From: Beggiatoa alba B18LD
GTDB lineage: Bacteria > Pseudomonadota > Gammaproteobacteria > Beggiatoales > Beggiatoaceae
DNA length: 64,000 nucleotides
Direction of reading: 5' to 3'
Assembly: GCF_000245015.1 (NCBI RefSeq)
Contig: NZ_JH600070.1
Coordinates: 2,605,588 to 2,669,587 of the forward strand
In this document: one piece after another, positions 20,824-29,877 of the stretch
How positions within the stretch are numbered: position 1 is the first letter of the stretch
How the letters are laid out: the number at the start of each line of letters is the position of its first letter
The notes under the pieces: model-generated
Seen by the model: only the letters and a program-made list of their open reading frames with translations
The model's database searches: none
Told to the model about the DNA's origin: nothing
Translations under genes and position numbers: made by a program

Positions 20824-20851
20824 TACTTTTTTAATGATAGTTAAAAAAGTA
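20824..20851 (-). promoter_or_regulatory. Perfect inverted repeat overlapping the hrcA promoter
   Basis: TACTTTTTTAA and TTAAAAAAGTA are separated by 6 bp. The repeat abuts the -10 of the heat-shock-like promoter at 20847-20874, where a repressor would block initiation. It could instead be an mRNA leader hairpin. Confidence 0.45.
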
Positions 20852-20874
20852 AGGGTAAAGCTTACAACTTCAAT
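20847..20874 (-). promoter_or_regulatory. Sigma-32-like promoter of hrcA
   Basis: On the minus strand ATTGAA is followed after 13 nt by CCCTTACTT. Spacing and the CCCTTA core are the same as in the dnaK promoter. It lies ~95-120 bp upstream of the hrcA ATG. Confidence 0.55.
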
Positions 20875-20907
20875 AGGCAAGTTATTATCGTTTTTTAGGG
20901 AGTAATA

Positions 20908-20970
20908 TCCACGAAAAACACGAAAGGCACGAACACTACTTTTTTTCGTGTTTTTCGTGCCTTTCGTGGA
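20908..20970. repeat. CACGAAA-module repeat pair
   Basis: CCACGAAAAACACGAAAGGC is present on one side and, after a short spacer, the same modules appear inverted and in swapped order (TTCGTGTTTTTCGTGCCTTT). The two sides can pair over most of their length and lie just after the ccoG stop, so the structure may also end that transcript. Confidence 0.7.
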
Positions 20971-20973
20971 CAA

Positions 20974-22401
20974 TTAACGGGGTAACTGAATCGGCCCTAA
21001 AAAGCGAGCATCTTCTGTCACTTTCCATTCAGGGTTATCTTTTGCCGTCATGGTAAATTCAATCTCGTTACTTTGTGCAGGAATGTTAGCACGCTCAACA
21101 TTGACGCGAGCAGGTAAATCTAAAACAGACCCACTTTCTACCTCAATCACCGCTTTGTCCGTTTCAAACTGCGCATCCTTTAAGCCAGTCACCGTAATTT
21201 CATATACATGCGGATGTACATCTTTATTGATAACTTTCAAAATATACACGTTTTGAATTAAGCCTTCGTTATTTTCACGATATAAAACATTACGGTCACG
21301 AATCACATCCAGTTGTAACGGTTGGCGGATGGAAATGGAATAAATTAATAATCCAAACAGAATAATTAATAACGTGCCATAAATAAACACACGGGGTCTG
21401 AAGATATGTGTCGGCTTACCATTCATCGCATTATCTGTCGTATAACGGATTAAACCTTTTGGATAGTCCATTTTATCCATCACATCATCGCAAACATCAA
21501 TACAGGCAGAACAGCCAATGCATTGATATTGCAAGCCATCCCGAATATCGATACCCGTCGGACAGACTTGCACGCACATCGTACAGTTGATGCACTCCCC
21601 TAAATTTTTAGCCTGATAATCCTCGCCTTTCTTCCGCGACCCACGTGGCTCACCGCGATTTGTATCATAAGCAATGATTAACGTGTCTTTATCAAACATC
21701 GCACTCTGGAAACGCGCATAAGGACACATATACGTACAGACTTGTTCCCGCATAAAGCCCGCATTGCCATACGTTGCAAAGCTATAGAAGAAAAACCAGA
21801 AGGTTTCCCAACCCGATAAATCAAAACTGCTTAAACTGCCTGTTAATTCCCGTATAGGGGTGAAATATCCAACAAATGTAAAGCCTGTGATTAAAGAAAA
21901 AATAATCCAGATACTATGTTTCGTCGCTTTAATTCGAAATTTATATGCTGAAAATGACTCTTTATCTAACTTCATTTGTTTTGCACGGTCGCCTTCAACT
22001 AAACGCTCCATCCATAAAAAGGTTTCCGTCCAAACCGTTTGCGGACAGGCATAACCACACCATAACCGCCCCGCTAACGTCGTGAAAAAAAACAGACTAA
22101 AGCCTGCAATAATCAATAAAAAAGCCAGATAAATAAAATCCTGAGGCCAGAAAACCCAGCCAAAAATGTAAAATTGTCGCGCGGGTAAATCAAATAAAAC
22201 AGCTTGTCGTCCATCCCACTGAAGCCAAGGAAAAATATAGTAAATACCTAATAACACCAAGACACTCGTCACCCGTAAACGGGCAAATAACCCATGCACT
22301 TGGCGAGGGTAAATTTTCTGCCGTTTGGCATATAAGCCTTGTTGCACCTCATCAAGAGGAATGGCAGTCGTTGATTTAATTTTGTTGTTTTCTGCGTTCA
22401 T
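20974..22401 (-). CDS. ccoG: Cytochrome c oxidase accessory protein CcoG
   Basis: CcoG/FixG (475 residues) is a membrane iron-sulfur protein needed for copper loading of cbb3-type oxidases. Five hydrophobic segments are seen. The 4Fe-4S ligands lie in CINCTMCVQVCPTGIDIR (near 255) and CIGCSACIDVCDDVMD. Upstream Cys motifs are WCGYACPQTVW (~110) and CTYMCPYARFQ (~217). The C-terminal ~120 residues form the Ig-like periplasmic domain. No ccoNOP genes are in the window. An FNR-like palindrome ~120 bp upstream fits microaerobic control. Confidence 0.93.
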   Translation of the reverse strand: MNAENNKIKSTTAIPLDEVQQGLYAKRQKIYPRQVHGLFARLRVTSVLVLLGIYYIFPWLQWDGRQAVLFDLPARQFYIFGWVFWPQDFIYLAFLLIIAGFSLFFFTTLAGRLWCGYACPQTVWTETFLWMERLVEGDRAKQMKLDKESFSAYKFRIKATKHSIWIIFSLITGFTFVGYFTPIRELTGSLSSFDLSGWETFWFFFYSFATYGNAGFMREQVCTYMCPYARFQSAMFDKDTLIIAYDTNRGEPRGSRKKGEDYQAKNLGECINCTMCVQVCPTGIDIRDGLQYQCIGCSACIDVCDDVMDKMDYPKGLIRYTTDNAMNGKPTHIFRPRVFIYGTLLIILFGLLIYSISIRQPLQLDVIRDRNVLYRENNEGLIQNVYILKVINKDVHPHVYEITVTGLKDAQFETDKAVIEVESGSVLDLPARVNVERANIPAQSNEIEFTMTAKDNPEWKVTEDARFLGPIQLPR

Positions 22402-22514
22402 GGTAATTCCTGCTTATCGCCAAAAGTCTTAAACACTGGTTAAAGAGCAAATAAAGTACCAATTAATTAATTATTTAAAAAATAAATAGTTAAGCGATAT
22501 TATTCACCATTATT

Positions 22515-22530
22515 CGTGATTTAAATCACG
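22515..22530. promoter_or_regulatory. FNR-like palindrome upstream of ccoG
   Basis: CGTGATTTAAATCACG is a perfect 16-bp palindrome that fits the FNR/FixK core TTGAT-N4-ATCAA apart from G for T in each arm. It overlaps a second palindrome CACGATATATCGTG (22527-22540) and a third imperfect one (22533-22553). The site lies between ccoG (minus) and the coiled-coil gene (plus). The rest of the 414-bp gap holds no gene. Confidence 0.5.
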
Positions 22531-22815
22531 ATATATCGTGAGGGTTACGATATTTCGTTTTTTCATTCGCTGTTCATTTAATGACTATCTGTTTTTACAA
22601 TCTATCTGTTTTAAAATAAGCCTCCCTGACAATTAAAAATAAGAGAAAAAATTTATATTAATGAAGTCAGTTAATTATAATTGCTAATAACATTAAATAC
22701 CAAAAGGAACAATTTTCGCATTACCGAAAATACTTCCTGACGCAGTGCAGTGAACCCTTTATAATGACTTAAACGGTTGACTGCACATGTCATCTACAGA
22801 CAAGGAATAAGAATA

Positions 22816-24927
22816 ATGCAAATTAAACGCTTGATTATGATTGCTGTCGCCGTCTGTTTTGTCATCTTAATCAGTATGACAATTCAGGCGTGGCATACAG
22901 TTGAAGACGCTAAACAACAAGCTCAAGAAACAATTGGCACTTTGGAAAAAAAACAGGCTGAACTAGAGAAAAACTATCAGCAACAAAAAGAAGAAACAAT
23001 AAAATCCCTACAAAAAATCAATAGCTTAGAAACCGATAATCAAAACTTACAAACGCAACAAACCACGTTAAAAACGGCATATGAGCAAAAACTGCAAACA
23101 CTACAAACAAATCAAGCGCAAACGCTTAAACAATTAGAAACAGAACACGCGGAAATAATGGCAGGTTTAGAAAAAGAATTGCGCAGTGCGCGTGATGCTC
23201 AAGACTTATTAAAAGTTGAACAAGTCCGTCAATTACGCCAACAACAAGAAGAATCCGCCCGTTTACAATCCATTGTTAAACGAGAATTTGACGAAAAACT
23301 GCACCAACAACAGGAAGAATGTCAAATCATTCGCCGTGCATTAATCACGAATTTGCAACAAAGCCAAGCAGAAGGGCAAAACCTCCGCGCTGATTTACAA
23401 AAATGTCTAGCCAGCACAGGTCATGCAGAAAATTCAGATGGGAATACAGGCAATGCATTAGAAATTGCAGTCACACCCGCCACATTGGCAAATGTTGATT
23501 TAGATACGTTACGCCAAGTCTTAAAAGAAGAATACACCCAACAATTGCAAACGGTGACACAACAGGCACAACAACAACAGCAGACATTAACACAAGAATT
23601 ACAACAAGCTCGTATTGCTGAAACCAATGCCAAGCAAGAAACAGAAAAATTACAAGCAACAATCCAAAGCCTGCAACAAGAAACAACTCGTTTAAAAGCT
23701 GAATATGGGCAACAATTGCAAATCGCCCAACAAACCACTTTAACGATTCAGCAAGCCTTGCAAAAAGCTCAAGTAACCATCGAAGAAATTCAAAAGTCAC
23801 AACAGGCTATCATGGCAGAGTGTCAGCGGAATTTGCAGGAGTCAGAGGATAAACGCTTACGTGCAGAACAAGCACAAGAAAGCTTACAGCATGAATTAAC
23901 AAGCTTAAAAACAGAGCAAGAGAAAGTAGCGCAGAAAAATCAAGCCTTAACCCAAGCCTTACAAAGCAGTGAGGTCAGCCAACAACAAGTTGCAAGCCTA
24001 CAAACAGAGTTACAAAGCCTACAAGCGCAATACGCTCAGTTAAACAGCACGCATCAAACGCAACTAGAGCAAGTCAACCGCGAGTTACAAGCCGCTATTC
24101 AAGCCCGCGATGCACTTCGTGCTCAATACGAAACACAATTACAACAAGCACAAACCGCTTTAGCAGAGACAAAAACCACGCAAGAAAAGTTGTTAAAAAC
24201 CCAAGCCGCGTTAAGCAATACCCAGCAACAACAAGCGGAAAGAGTGCAAGCGCATGAGCAACATTTGCAAGCCTTGCAGACGGAAAATAATGAAGCGGTC
24301 TCTCGTTTAAAAACGGCATTACAACAAGCGGAACAAGCACAAGCGACATTGAAACAAAATTATGAACAACAAGTTCAAGTCGCACAAAAAAACTTAAGTC
24401 AAGTTCAACAAGCCTTAACCCTTAAAACCCAAGAAGTTGTAGATTTACAAACACGTTTAACGACTTTGACCGAAGAAAAAACCGTTGCAAATACCGAACA
24501 AGCTCGTTTAGAACAAGCCTTGCAAACCGCAATACAAACGCAACAAACCATGAAAGCCAGTTATGAACAACAATTGCAAATTGCACAGCAAAATTTAACC
24601 GCGACCAGTCAGCAATTACAGCAGTTACAACAAACACAAACAGAGCTGTTACAACGCTACGAATCACAGTTACAACAACTTACTGTACAGTTAGAAACAA
24701 CACAAAAGAGTCAGCAACAAGTAGAAACAAGCTATAATCAACAAATTCAACAAATGCAAACAGATTTGCAAGCAGCAAAAACAACGTTAGAAACTAATCT
24801 AAATCAATTAGCAACGTTACAAGAACAGGATGCTTATCATGTGCAAGAAATTGCACGGGCAGAATATTTAAATAAACAGTGTGAAGATAAATTACAAGCG
24901 TTATCAAAGCCAAAGCGTAAACATTAA
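22816..24927 (+). CDS. Gln-rich coiled-coil membrane-anchored protein
   Basis: A 703-residue protein of unknown function. Residues 1-25 form one hydrophobic helix (LIMIAVAVCFVILISM), so it is anchored in the inner membrane with most of the chain on one side. The remainder is an almost unbroken coiled coil rich in Gln, Thr and Ala. A motif close to YEQQLQIAQ recurs at about residues 88, 238, 295, 436, 514, 581, 613 and 638, which points to internal duplication. The ATG at 22816 has CAAGGAA upstream; an earlier TTG at 22777 is less likely. It stands alone, followed by a tRNA gene. SMC-like similarity would reflect composition only; no ATPase motif is present. Confidence 0.8.
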   Translation: MQIKRLIMIAVAVCFVILISMTIQAWHTVEDAKQQAQETIGTLEKKQAELEKNYQQQKEETIKSLQKINSLETDNQNLQTQQTTLKTAYEQKLQTLQTNQAQTLKQLETEHAEIMAGLEKELRSARDAQDLLKVEQVRQLRQQQEESARLQSIVKREFDEKLHQQQEECQIIRRALITNLQQSQAEGQNLRADLQKCLASTGHAENSDGNTGNALEIAVTPATLANVDLDTLRQVLKEEYTQQLQTVTQQAQQQQQTLTQELQQARIAETNAKQETEKLQATIQSLQQETTRLKAEYGQQLQIAQQTTLTIQQALQKAQVTIEEIQKSQQAIMAECQRNLQESEDKRLRAEQAQESLQHELTSLKTEQEKVAQKNQALTQALQSSEVSQQQVASLQTELQSLQAQYAQLNSTHQTQLEQVNRELQAAIQARDALRAQYETQLQQAQTALAETKTTQEKLLKTQAALSNTQQQQAERVQAHEQHLQALQTENNEAVSRLKTALQQAEQAQATLKQNYEQQVQVAQKNLSQVQQALTLKTQEVVDLQTRLTTLTEEKTVANTEQARLEQALQTAIQTQQTMKASYEQQLQIAQQNLTATSQQLQQLQQTQTELLQRYESQLQQLTVQLETTQKSQQQVETSYNQQIQQMQTDLQAAKTTLETNLNQLATLQEQDAYHVQEIARAEYLNKQCEDKLQALSKPKRKH

Positions 24928-24983
24928 TCAACAGGGATATTGCAAATAAGTGTAAAAAACAGTATCCTCACTGGTTCTTAATC

Positions 24984-25060
24984 GGGCCTATAGCTCAGTT
25001 GGTTAGAGCTGCGGACTCATAATCCGTCGGTCGCAGGTTCGAGTCCTGCTGGGCCCACCA
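24984..25060 (+). tRNA. tRNA with CAU anticodon (Ile2 or elongator Met)
   Basis: A 77-nt cloverleaf with encoded CCA. GGGCCTA pairs with TGGGCCC, the D-arm is GCTCAGTTGGTTAGAGC, the anticodon loop is CTCATAA, and the T-arm is GCAGGTTCGAGTCCTGC. The body resembles E. coli ileX more than metT, so tRNA-Ile2 (lysidine-modified) is slightly favoured; elongator tRNA-Met is the alternative. Confidence 0.95.
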
Positions 25061-25070
25061 TGAATTTATC

Positions 25071-25106
25071 AAGGGATTAGATGCATTGCATCTAATCCCT
25101 TTTTTA
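25071..25106 (+). terminator. Rho-independent terminator after the tRNA
   Basis: The perfect arms AAGGGATTAGATGCA and TGCATCTAATCCCTT sit around a single T, followed by a T-run, 10 nt after the tRNA CCA. Confidence 0.92.
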
Positions 25107-25139
25107 TTGACGGTCTTTCATTTCTATCAATGCTTTTTT

Positions 25140-25355
25140 AACTTGAGTTCGGCAAGTTTCTTTTAAAAAAGATAACAGCTTGTCTGAATCAGGATTCAGA
25201 CAATGTTTTAATCTTGCTGGATGAATCCCGATGAAAAACAAGAAAATAATCTCTGTCAGCCCTTGAAACCTTTTCGCGTGTTCCGACAGACCTGCTAGGT
25301 TTTGAAAACCTAGCAGGTCTCTGGTTTATTTTATAAAAATCGCCGAACTCAGGTT
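25140..25355. repeat. MITE-like dispersed repeat, copy 5 (complete, 216 bp)
   Basis: Bounded by AACTTGAGTTCGGCAAG and TCGCCGAACTCAGGTT. It contains TTGTCTGAATCAGGATTC, the segment TTTTCGCGTGTTCCGACAGA (also at 14586 and 41516) and the perfect CTAGGTTTTGAAAACCTAG palindrome. Confidence 0.9.
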
Positions 25356-25453
25356 TTTTTACCACAATATCCTGTCAAGAATGTTCTCACTCAGACAGAA
25401 AAACTGATATTGTCATCATCATTTATCGTGTCAAATAATTTTCCTGATTGAAT

Positions 25454-26233
25454 ATGCAAACAACGATTGTGGCAGTTGGCTGGTTAGAAATTGGTTTAGC
25501 AACCCTGTTTATTTGTGTTGCGGGCATTATTTCGGTTGTAATGGCGTTGGGCGTAGCACAAAGTTTAATCTTTGCCGTTGTGCGGACTTATGCACAATTG
25601 ATTGCGTTAGGTTTTGCTTTCACGTGGATATTTAAACACGCTAATATGTGGATAGTGTTGGGTATTTTGCTATGTATGATTATGATGACAACCCATATTG
25701 CTATTCAACGGATTAATAAACGTCCAACGGGTTTATTTATGCCTGTCACGGCGGCGATTTTCCTCTCAAATATTACGGTTACCTTTACCCTTACCTCATT
25801 GATTTTACAAATAGACCCATGGTATGACCCCCGTTATGTTTTAACCAGTGCAGGCATGGTTTTAGGCAATACCATGACGAGTATTGCTGTTTCAATTGAA
25901 CGTTTATTAGATGATTTACGCAAGCGTACTGCGGAAGTTAATCAAGCCCTTGCTTTCGGTGGAACATTGTGGGAAGTGGCATTGCCTAGCATACGGACAG
26001 CGTTGTTAGCAGGATTAATGCCGATGATTAATTCAATGAATGCCGTCGGATTAGTCTTTATCCCTGGCATGATGACGGGACAATTATTAGCAGGGGCAGA
26101 CCCGTTGCAAGCTGCCCGTTATCAAATCGTCTTTATTCTCATGCTCTCAGCGGCAACCGCGATAGGAACAATGGCAAGTGTTTATCTTGTTTATCAACGG
26201 GTTTTTGATAAAGAATGGCGTTTATGTTTGTAA
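25454..26233 (+). CDS. fetB: FetB-type iron export ABC permease
   Basis: A 259-residue membrane protein of the UPF0014/FetB family with about seven helices. Family signatures are RTYAQLIALGFAFTWIF, GMVLGNTMTSIAVSIERL and LMPMINSMNAVGLVFIPGMMTGQ (given in overlapping parts). In E. coli FetA (ATPase) and FetB export iron and protect against peroxide. No fetA-like ATPase is next to it. The ATG at 25454 is preferred to a TTG two codons earlier; neither has a strong ribosome site. Confidence 0.8.
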   Translation: MQTTIVAVGWLEIGLATLFICVAGIISVVMALGVAQSLIFAVVRTYAQLIALGFAFTWIFKHANMWIVLGILLCMIMMTTHIAIQRINKRPTGLFMPVTAAIFLSNITVTFTLTSLILQIDPWYDPRYVLTSAGMVLGNTMTSIAVSIERLLDDLRKRTAEVNQALAFGGTLWEVALPSIRTALLAGLMPMINSMNAVGLVFIPGMMTGQLLAGADPLQAARYQIVFILMLSAATAIGTMASVYLVYQRVFDKEWRLCL

Positions 26234-26255
26234 CTTGCCAGATTATCTACCGTGA

Positions 26256-27050
26256 TTAAGCATCAAAGTGTCCGTTTTTAGGCGTATCAATATGATTAAC
26301 CGTCGGTTGTGTTATTGCTTGTCTGAGTTTTAAATCATAGAGCAGCAGTAAAATAACTCCGTCTAAAAATGGGCTTAATAAGGCATTTATCAAACCATAA
26401 GCAAATTTCAAAATAGCTAAAAGGCTCGTTTCTTCTATGGGCATAATTAAATAGAGCAAGGCTTCTAATAACATAAGCAGTAATTGCCCCAGCACAGAAG
26501 ACATAAAAAACGCCAGTAATAGCACTAAGGCTGTGTGAAACCACCGCCCCCAAACCAGCTGAAAACTCTGACGTAGCCCGCTAAAAATGCCTTTATCTTC
26601 AAATAGAATCAAGGGAATGTAGAAAATTAACGCTATTCCTAAAATAATGCCTGGTATGACCATAAAGAAAAAGCCTAAGCTCAAGATAAAGGCATAAATC
26701 CACGTAGCCATAAATAAAACAGGCAATTTTTCTATACTCGCCCGCACAATTTCACGATAACTCACTTGAATGCCACGAATAACGGTACTGAGTTGATAAA
26801 AAAGAATGCTGTATAACACCAACATAATGCCCATATAAAACGGCATATAGGGGGTGAAATCTAACATGGCTTGCATCACATCGTCTAAATTCTCAGAGGA
26901 AAACGCCGCCGAGCTTAAACTCGGTAACATAGACAGAATGCCAACGGCCAAAGCGACGGGATAAGTAGTAGGAAAGGCTTGAATAAAGAGACGAATCCCA
27001 TTTTCAAGCAACTGATTTGGCGTTTGTGGAGTAGTGGATAGTGGTAACAT
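26256..27050 (-). CDS. Multi-pass membrane protein, YciC/UPF0259-like
   Basis: A 264-residue protein with about six hydrophobic helices. A soluble N-terminus with NQLLENGIRLF precedes them. FFFMVIPGIILGIALIFYIPLILFED is the conserved stretch (seen as two adjoining parts) in the YciC and glycerophosphodiesterase-membrane-domain superfamily, followed by GLRQSFQLVWGRW. The function of the family is unknown. The gene is convergent with fetB (22-bp gap) and lies 59 bp beyond the tlpA stop on the same strand. Confidence 0.65.
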   Translation of the reverse strand: MLPLSTTPQTPNQLLENGIRLFIQAFPTTYPVALAVGILSMLPSLSSAAFSSENLDDVMQAMLDFTPYMPFYMGIMLVLYSILFYQLSTVIRGIQVSYREIVRASIEKLPVLFMATWIYAFILSLGFFFMVIPGIILGIALIFYIPLILFEDKGIFSGLRQSFQLVWGRWFHTALVLLLAFFMSSVLGQLLLMLLEALLYLIMPIEETSLLAILKFAYGLINALLSPFLDGVILLLLYDLKLRQAITQPTVNHIDTPKNGHFDA

Positions 27051-27109
27051 GTCTGTTAAATAAAGTGTTTTGCCATTTTTGATTAATTATCAATGGCATT
27101 ACAACTTGT

Positions 27110-27757
27110 TTAGGATTGTAGTTGAGTGGGAAGCGTGTCTGACTGTGGGGGGAGCGGGTTCACTGGGGTTAAAAAAGGTTGAATGACTTTTAATAACTGT
27201 GTTTCGTCTAACTCGCCTGCATAACTGGTAATAATATTGCCTTTGGGGTCAATGAAAACGCTAAATGGTAATGCACCAACACGATTGCCTAAGTTTTTAG
27301 ACAAACTAATTCCTGCATCTTCACCCAATAAAATGGGGTAATTAAATTTAATGTCTTGATGAAATGCCTTCACCGCGTCGATATCATCAATGGCAATACC
27401 CACAATTTGCAAGCCTTGCGTGCCATAAGTCCGCTGAAAGTGCATTAACATGGGAATTTCACGCACACAAGGGGCGCACCATGTCGCCCAGAAATTAATA
27501 ACCACCAGTTTACCATCCCACTCCCGATTTTCTCTGATTATCCCTTGTAAATCGGGCAAACTGAAGTCAGGGCGACGTGTTACGCTGGTCGGTGTTGTCA
27601 ATTTTGCCTGTTGCAAACGCACTTCTTCTGCTGTTTGCAGGTCGGTTTGCATTTGATTTTCCGCATTGGCTTGATGAATTAAATATTGATAAGAGATATA
27701 ACTACTCAGTCCTGTCACACCGATAGCCAAGAAAAATAAAAAGAAAAATTTTTTCAT
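27110..27757 (-). CDS. TlpA/ResA-type thiol-disulfide oxidoreductase
   Basis: A 215-residue membrane-anchored thioredoxin-like protein. An N-terminal helix (residues 3-20) is followed by a periplasmic domain with the redox motif WCAPC in NFWATWCAPCVREIPML (~85-100). The cis-Pro is in ALPFSVFIDPKG. Such proteins reduce disulfides in apocytochrome c or other periplasmic targets. The start codon overlaps the dsbD stop by 4 bp, so the two are translationally coupled and DsbD is the likely electron source. Confidence 0.88.
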   Translation of the reverse strand: MKKFFFLFFLAIGVTGLSSYISYQYLIHQANAENQMQTDLQTAEEVRLQQAKLTTPTSVTRRPDFSLPDLQGIIRENREWDGKLVVINFWATWCAPCVREIPMLMHFQRTYGTQGLQIVGIAIDDIDAVKAFHQDIKFNYPILLGEDAGISLSKNLGNRVGALPFSVFIDPKGNIITSYAGELDETQLLKVIQPFLTPVNPLPPQSDTLPTQLQS

Positions 27758-29754
27758 AATGATTGTTGAAACGTCGCAATATGTTGAGAAAACTTGTCGG
27801 CTGAGGTAAATCCAACGACACGGTAAGCTATTTGCTCAATCCCTTGAGTGTTATAAAACATAATGGCAGGCGGTCCAAAAATACCGAAGTGCTTATATAA
27901 CGCCTTATCCTGTTCATCGTTTGCCGTCACATCGACTTGTAATAAGACAAAAGATTGCAATTGTTGCTGAACTTGCTGATTGGTAAAAGTGAAAACTTCC
28001 ATTTCTTTGCAGGCAACGCACCAATCGGCATAAAAATCTAACATCACAGCTTTTCCCGCTTGCTTTGCGCGGGCAATTGCCTGATTTAACCCTTCCAACC
28101 CCTTTACTTTTTGAAAGGTTAGTTCTGTTTTAACGGTTTCACCGTTTGCCGCGTTGCCTAACAATTGCAGGGGATATAAAACTGCTTTGCCCCCCTGACT
28201 TGCGGTAATAATCAGCAAAATACCATAGATAAATAAGACCGCGCCGACCCCTTTCCATAAACGTCGCCAATGGGACACCCCAACTTGTAACGGCTCTAAA
28301 ACGCCCATGTAAACGGCAGACACAATAAACAAAGTCGCCCACCCCATTAAAACAACAAAGTCAGGCAGTAAACGGGCTAATAGCCACCACGCAACTGCAA
28401 GTAGCAACACGCCAAAGACTTGTTTAACGGTTTCCATCCATAATCCTGCTTTCGGGAGAAATCGCCCTGCGGATGTGCCAATTAATAGCAAAGGTACGCC
28501 CATGCCTAAACTGAGCGAAAATAACGCCATTCCACCAAATACCGCATCTTTTGTCTGGCTGATATAAATTAAAATTCCCGCTAACGGTGCAGCAACGCAA
28601 GGTCCTACAATTAACGCAGATAAAAAGCCCATGATGGCAACGCCAATCCATGTGCCACCTTTTTGCTGATTGCTGACATCGGTTAATTTGCTTTGTAACA
28701 CATTAGGCATTTGTAAGTTGTAAAAACCGAACATAGACAAAGCAAGGGCGAGAAAAATCAAGCTAAAGACAATAATAACAATCGGTTCTTGAAAACTGGC
28801 TTGCAGATTTTCTCCCACTAAACCCGCAAAAACGCCTGCAACGGTATAAGTCAATGCCATAGAGAGCACATAAACAAGCGAGAGGGAAAATGCAGAATAG
28901 GTCGATAATTGTTTCCCTTGTCCCACAATAATGCTGGATAAAATCGGAATCATGGGAAAAACGCAGGGCGTAAATGCAAGCAGTAAACCAAAGCCAAAGA
29001 ATAACAGTAAGGTGTAAAAAATATTATCCTGCATCAAGGCTTGCGCAATCGCATCTTGTTCAGAAATCAACACAGGGGCGGGCGTTGTTGCGGGAACAAC
29101 GGCAGGTTGTACGAGATTATTTTCAATCGGTAATGCACTGACTTCGCTTGATACAGGCGGGACACTGCTTGCATTAGTGTGTGGCATCGTCAGCGTAATA
29201 GTTTTTGCCATTGGCGGATAACACAAGCCCGCACTGGCACACCCCTGATAATGAACGGTTAAAACAATTGTCTCTGTTTGTACCGCACCGAAGATAATTG
29301 TTGCAACCACTTCAGGCTGTTCAAATACTTGAACGTTGCCAAACAACGGATCATCTTTCATCTGACTGCTGGGCAAGATTATTTTTTGAATCTTGGCATT
29401 ATCTGCGGAAAACTGCATTTTATTTTCATAAAGATAATAACCTTCAGCAACGAGCCAAGTAACTTGAACGGTTTGCGCATCGATGACTTGTGTGCTAAGA
29501 AAAAATGCTTTTTCTGGGTCTAAAAACTCATCTTCCACATTGACTGGAGCTTGTTGCGCTGTGGTTTCTGCGGTAGTCGTTGTTGCTGGAGGAATCGTGT
29601 TTGCGAGTGGTTGCAACCCATTATCTTCTAACGATTGATTGCCATGCCTGCCAGATTGCAACATATCCGTTAAATTTGGCGGAGTTGCAAACGCAATCCC
29701 CATATAAAGGCTAAGACAGAAATAAATCAAGCAGGTAAAAAGATAGTTACGCAT
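27754..29754 (-). CDS. dsbD: Thiol:disulfide interchange protein DsbD
   Basis: A full-length DsbD (666 residues) moves electrons from cytoplasmic thioredoxin to periplasmic thiol proteins. A signal peptide (1-23) and a Thr/Ala-rich linker are followed by the N-terminal beta domain with Cys pair CASAGLCYPP (~175). Eight membrane helices follow, with TPCVFPMIPILSS (~260) and GPCVAAPLAG (~380). The C-terminal thioredoxin domain has DWCVACKEME (~575). It lies upstream of and overlaps the tlpA-like gene. Confidence 0.95.
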   Translation of the reverse strand: MRNYLFTCLIYFCLSLYMGIAFATPPNLTDMLQSGRHGNQSLEDNGLQPLANTIPPATTTTAETTAQQAPVNVEDEFLDPEKAFFLSTQVIDAQTVQVTWLVAEGYYLYENKMQFSADNAKIQKIILPSSQMKDDPLFGNVQVFEQPEVVATIIFGAVQTETIVLTVHYQGCASAGLCYPPMAKTITLTMPHTNASSVPPVSSEVSALPIENNLVQPAVVPATTPAPVLISEQDAIAQALMQDNIFYTLLLFFGFGLLLAFTPCVFPMIPILSSIIVGQGKQLSTYSAFSLSLVYVLSMALTYTVAGVFAGLVGENLQASFQEPIVIIVFSLIFLALALSMFGFYNLQMPNVLQSKLTDVSNQQKGGTWIGVAIMGFLSALIVGPCVAAPLAGILIYISQTKDAVFGGMALFSLSLGMGVPLLLIGTSAGRFLPKAGLWMETVKQVFGVLLLAVAWWLLARLLPDFVVLMGWATLFIVSAVYMGVLEPLQVGVSHWRRLWKGVGAVLFIYGILLIITASQGGKAVLYPLQLLGNAANGETVKTELTFQKVKGLEGLNQAIARAKQAGKAVMLDFYADWCVACKEMEVFTFTNQQVQQQLQSFVLLQVDVTANDEQDKALYKHFGIFGPPAIMFYNTQGIEQIAYRVVGFTSADKFSQHIATFQQSL

Positions 29755-29877
29755 AAGCGGATGAGATAGAAAAGTGAGAAATTACTCTCAATATGGAGGA
29801 CAAGTGTTTATCCTTCAATTTGTCTGGATTGAGATTTTCAGAATGATTAATAAAAAAACATAAGGCGGTGAGGCGAT

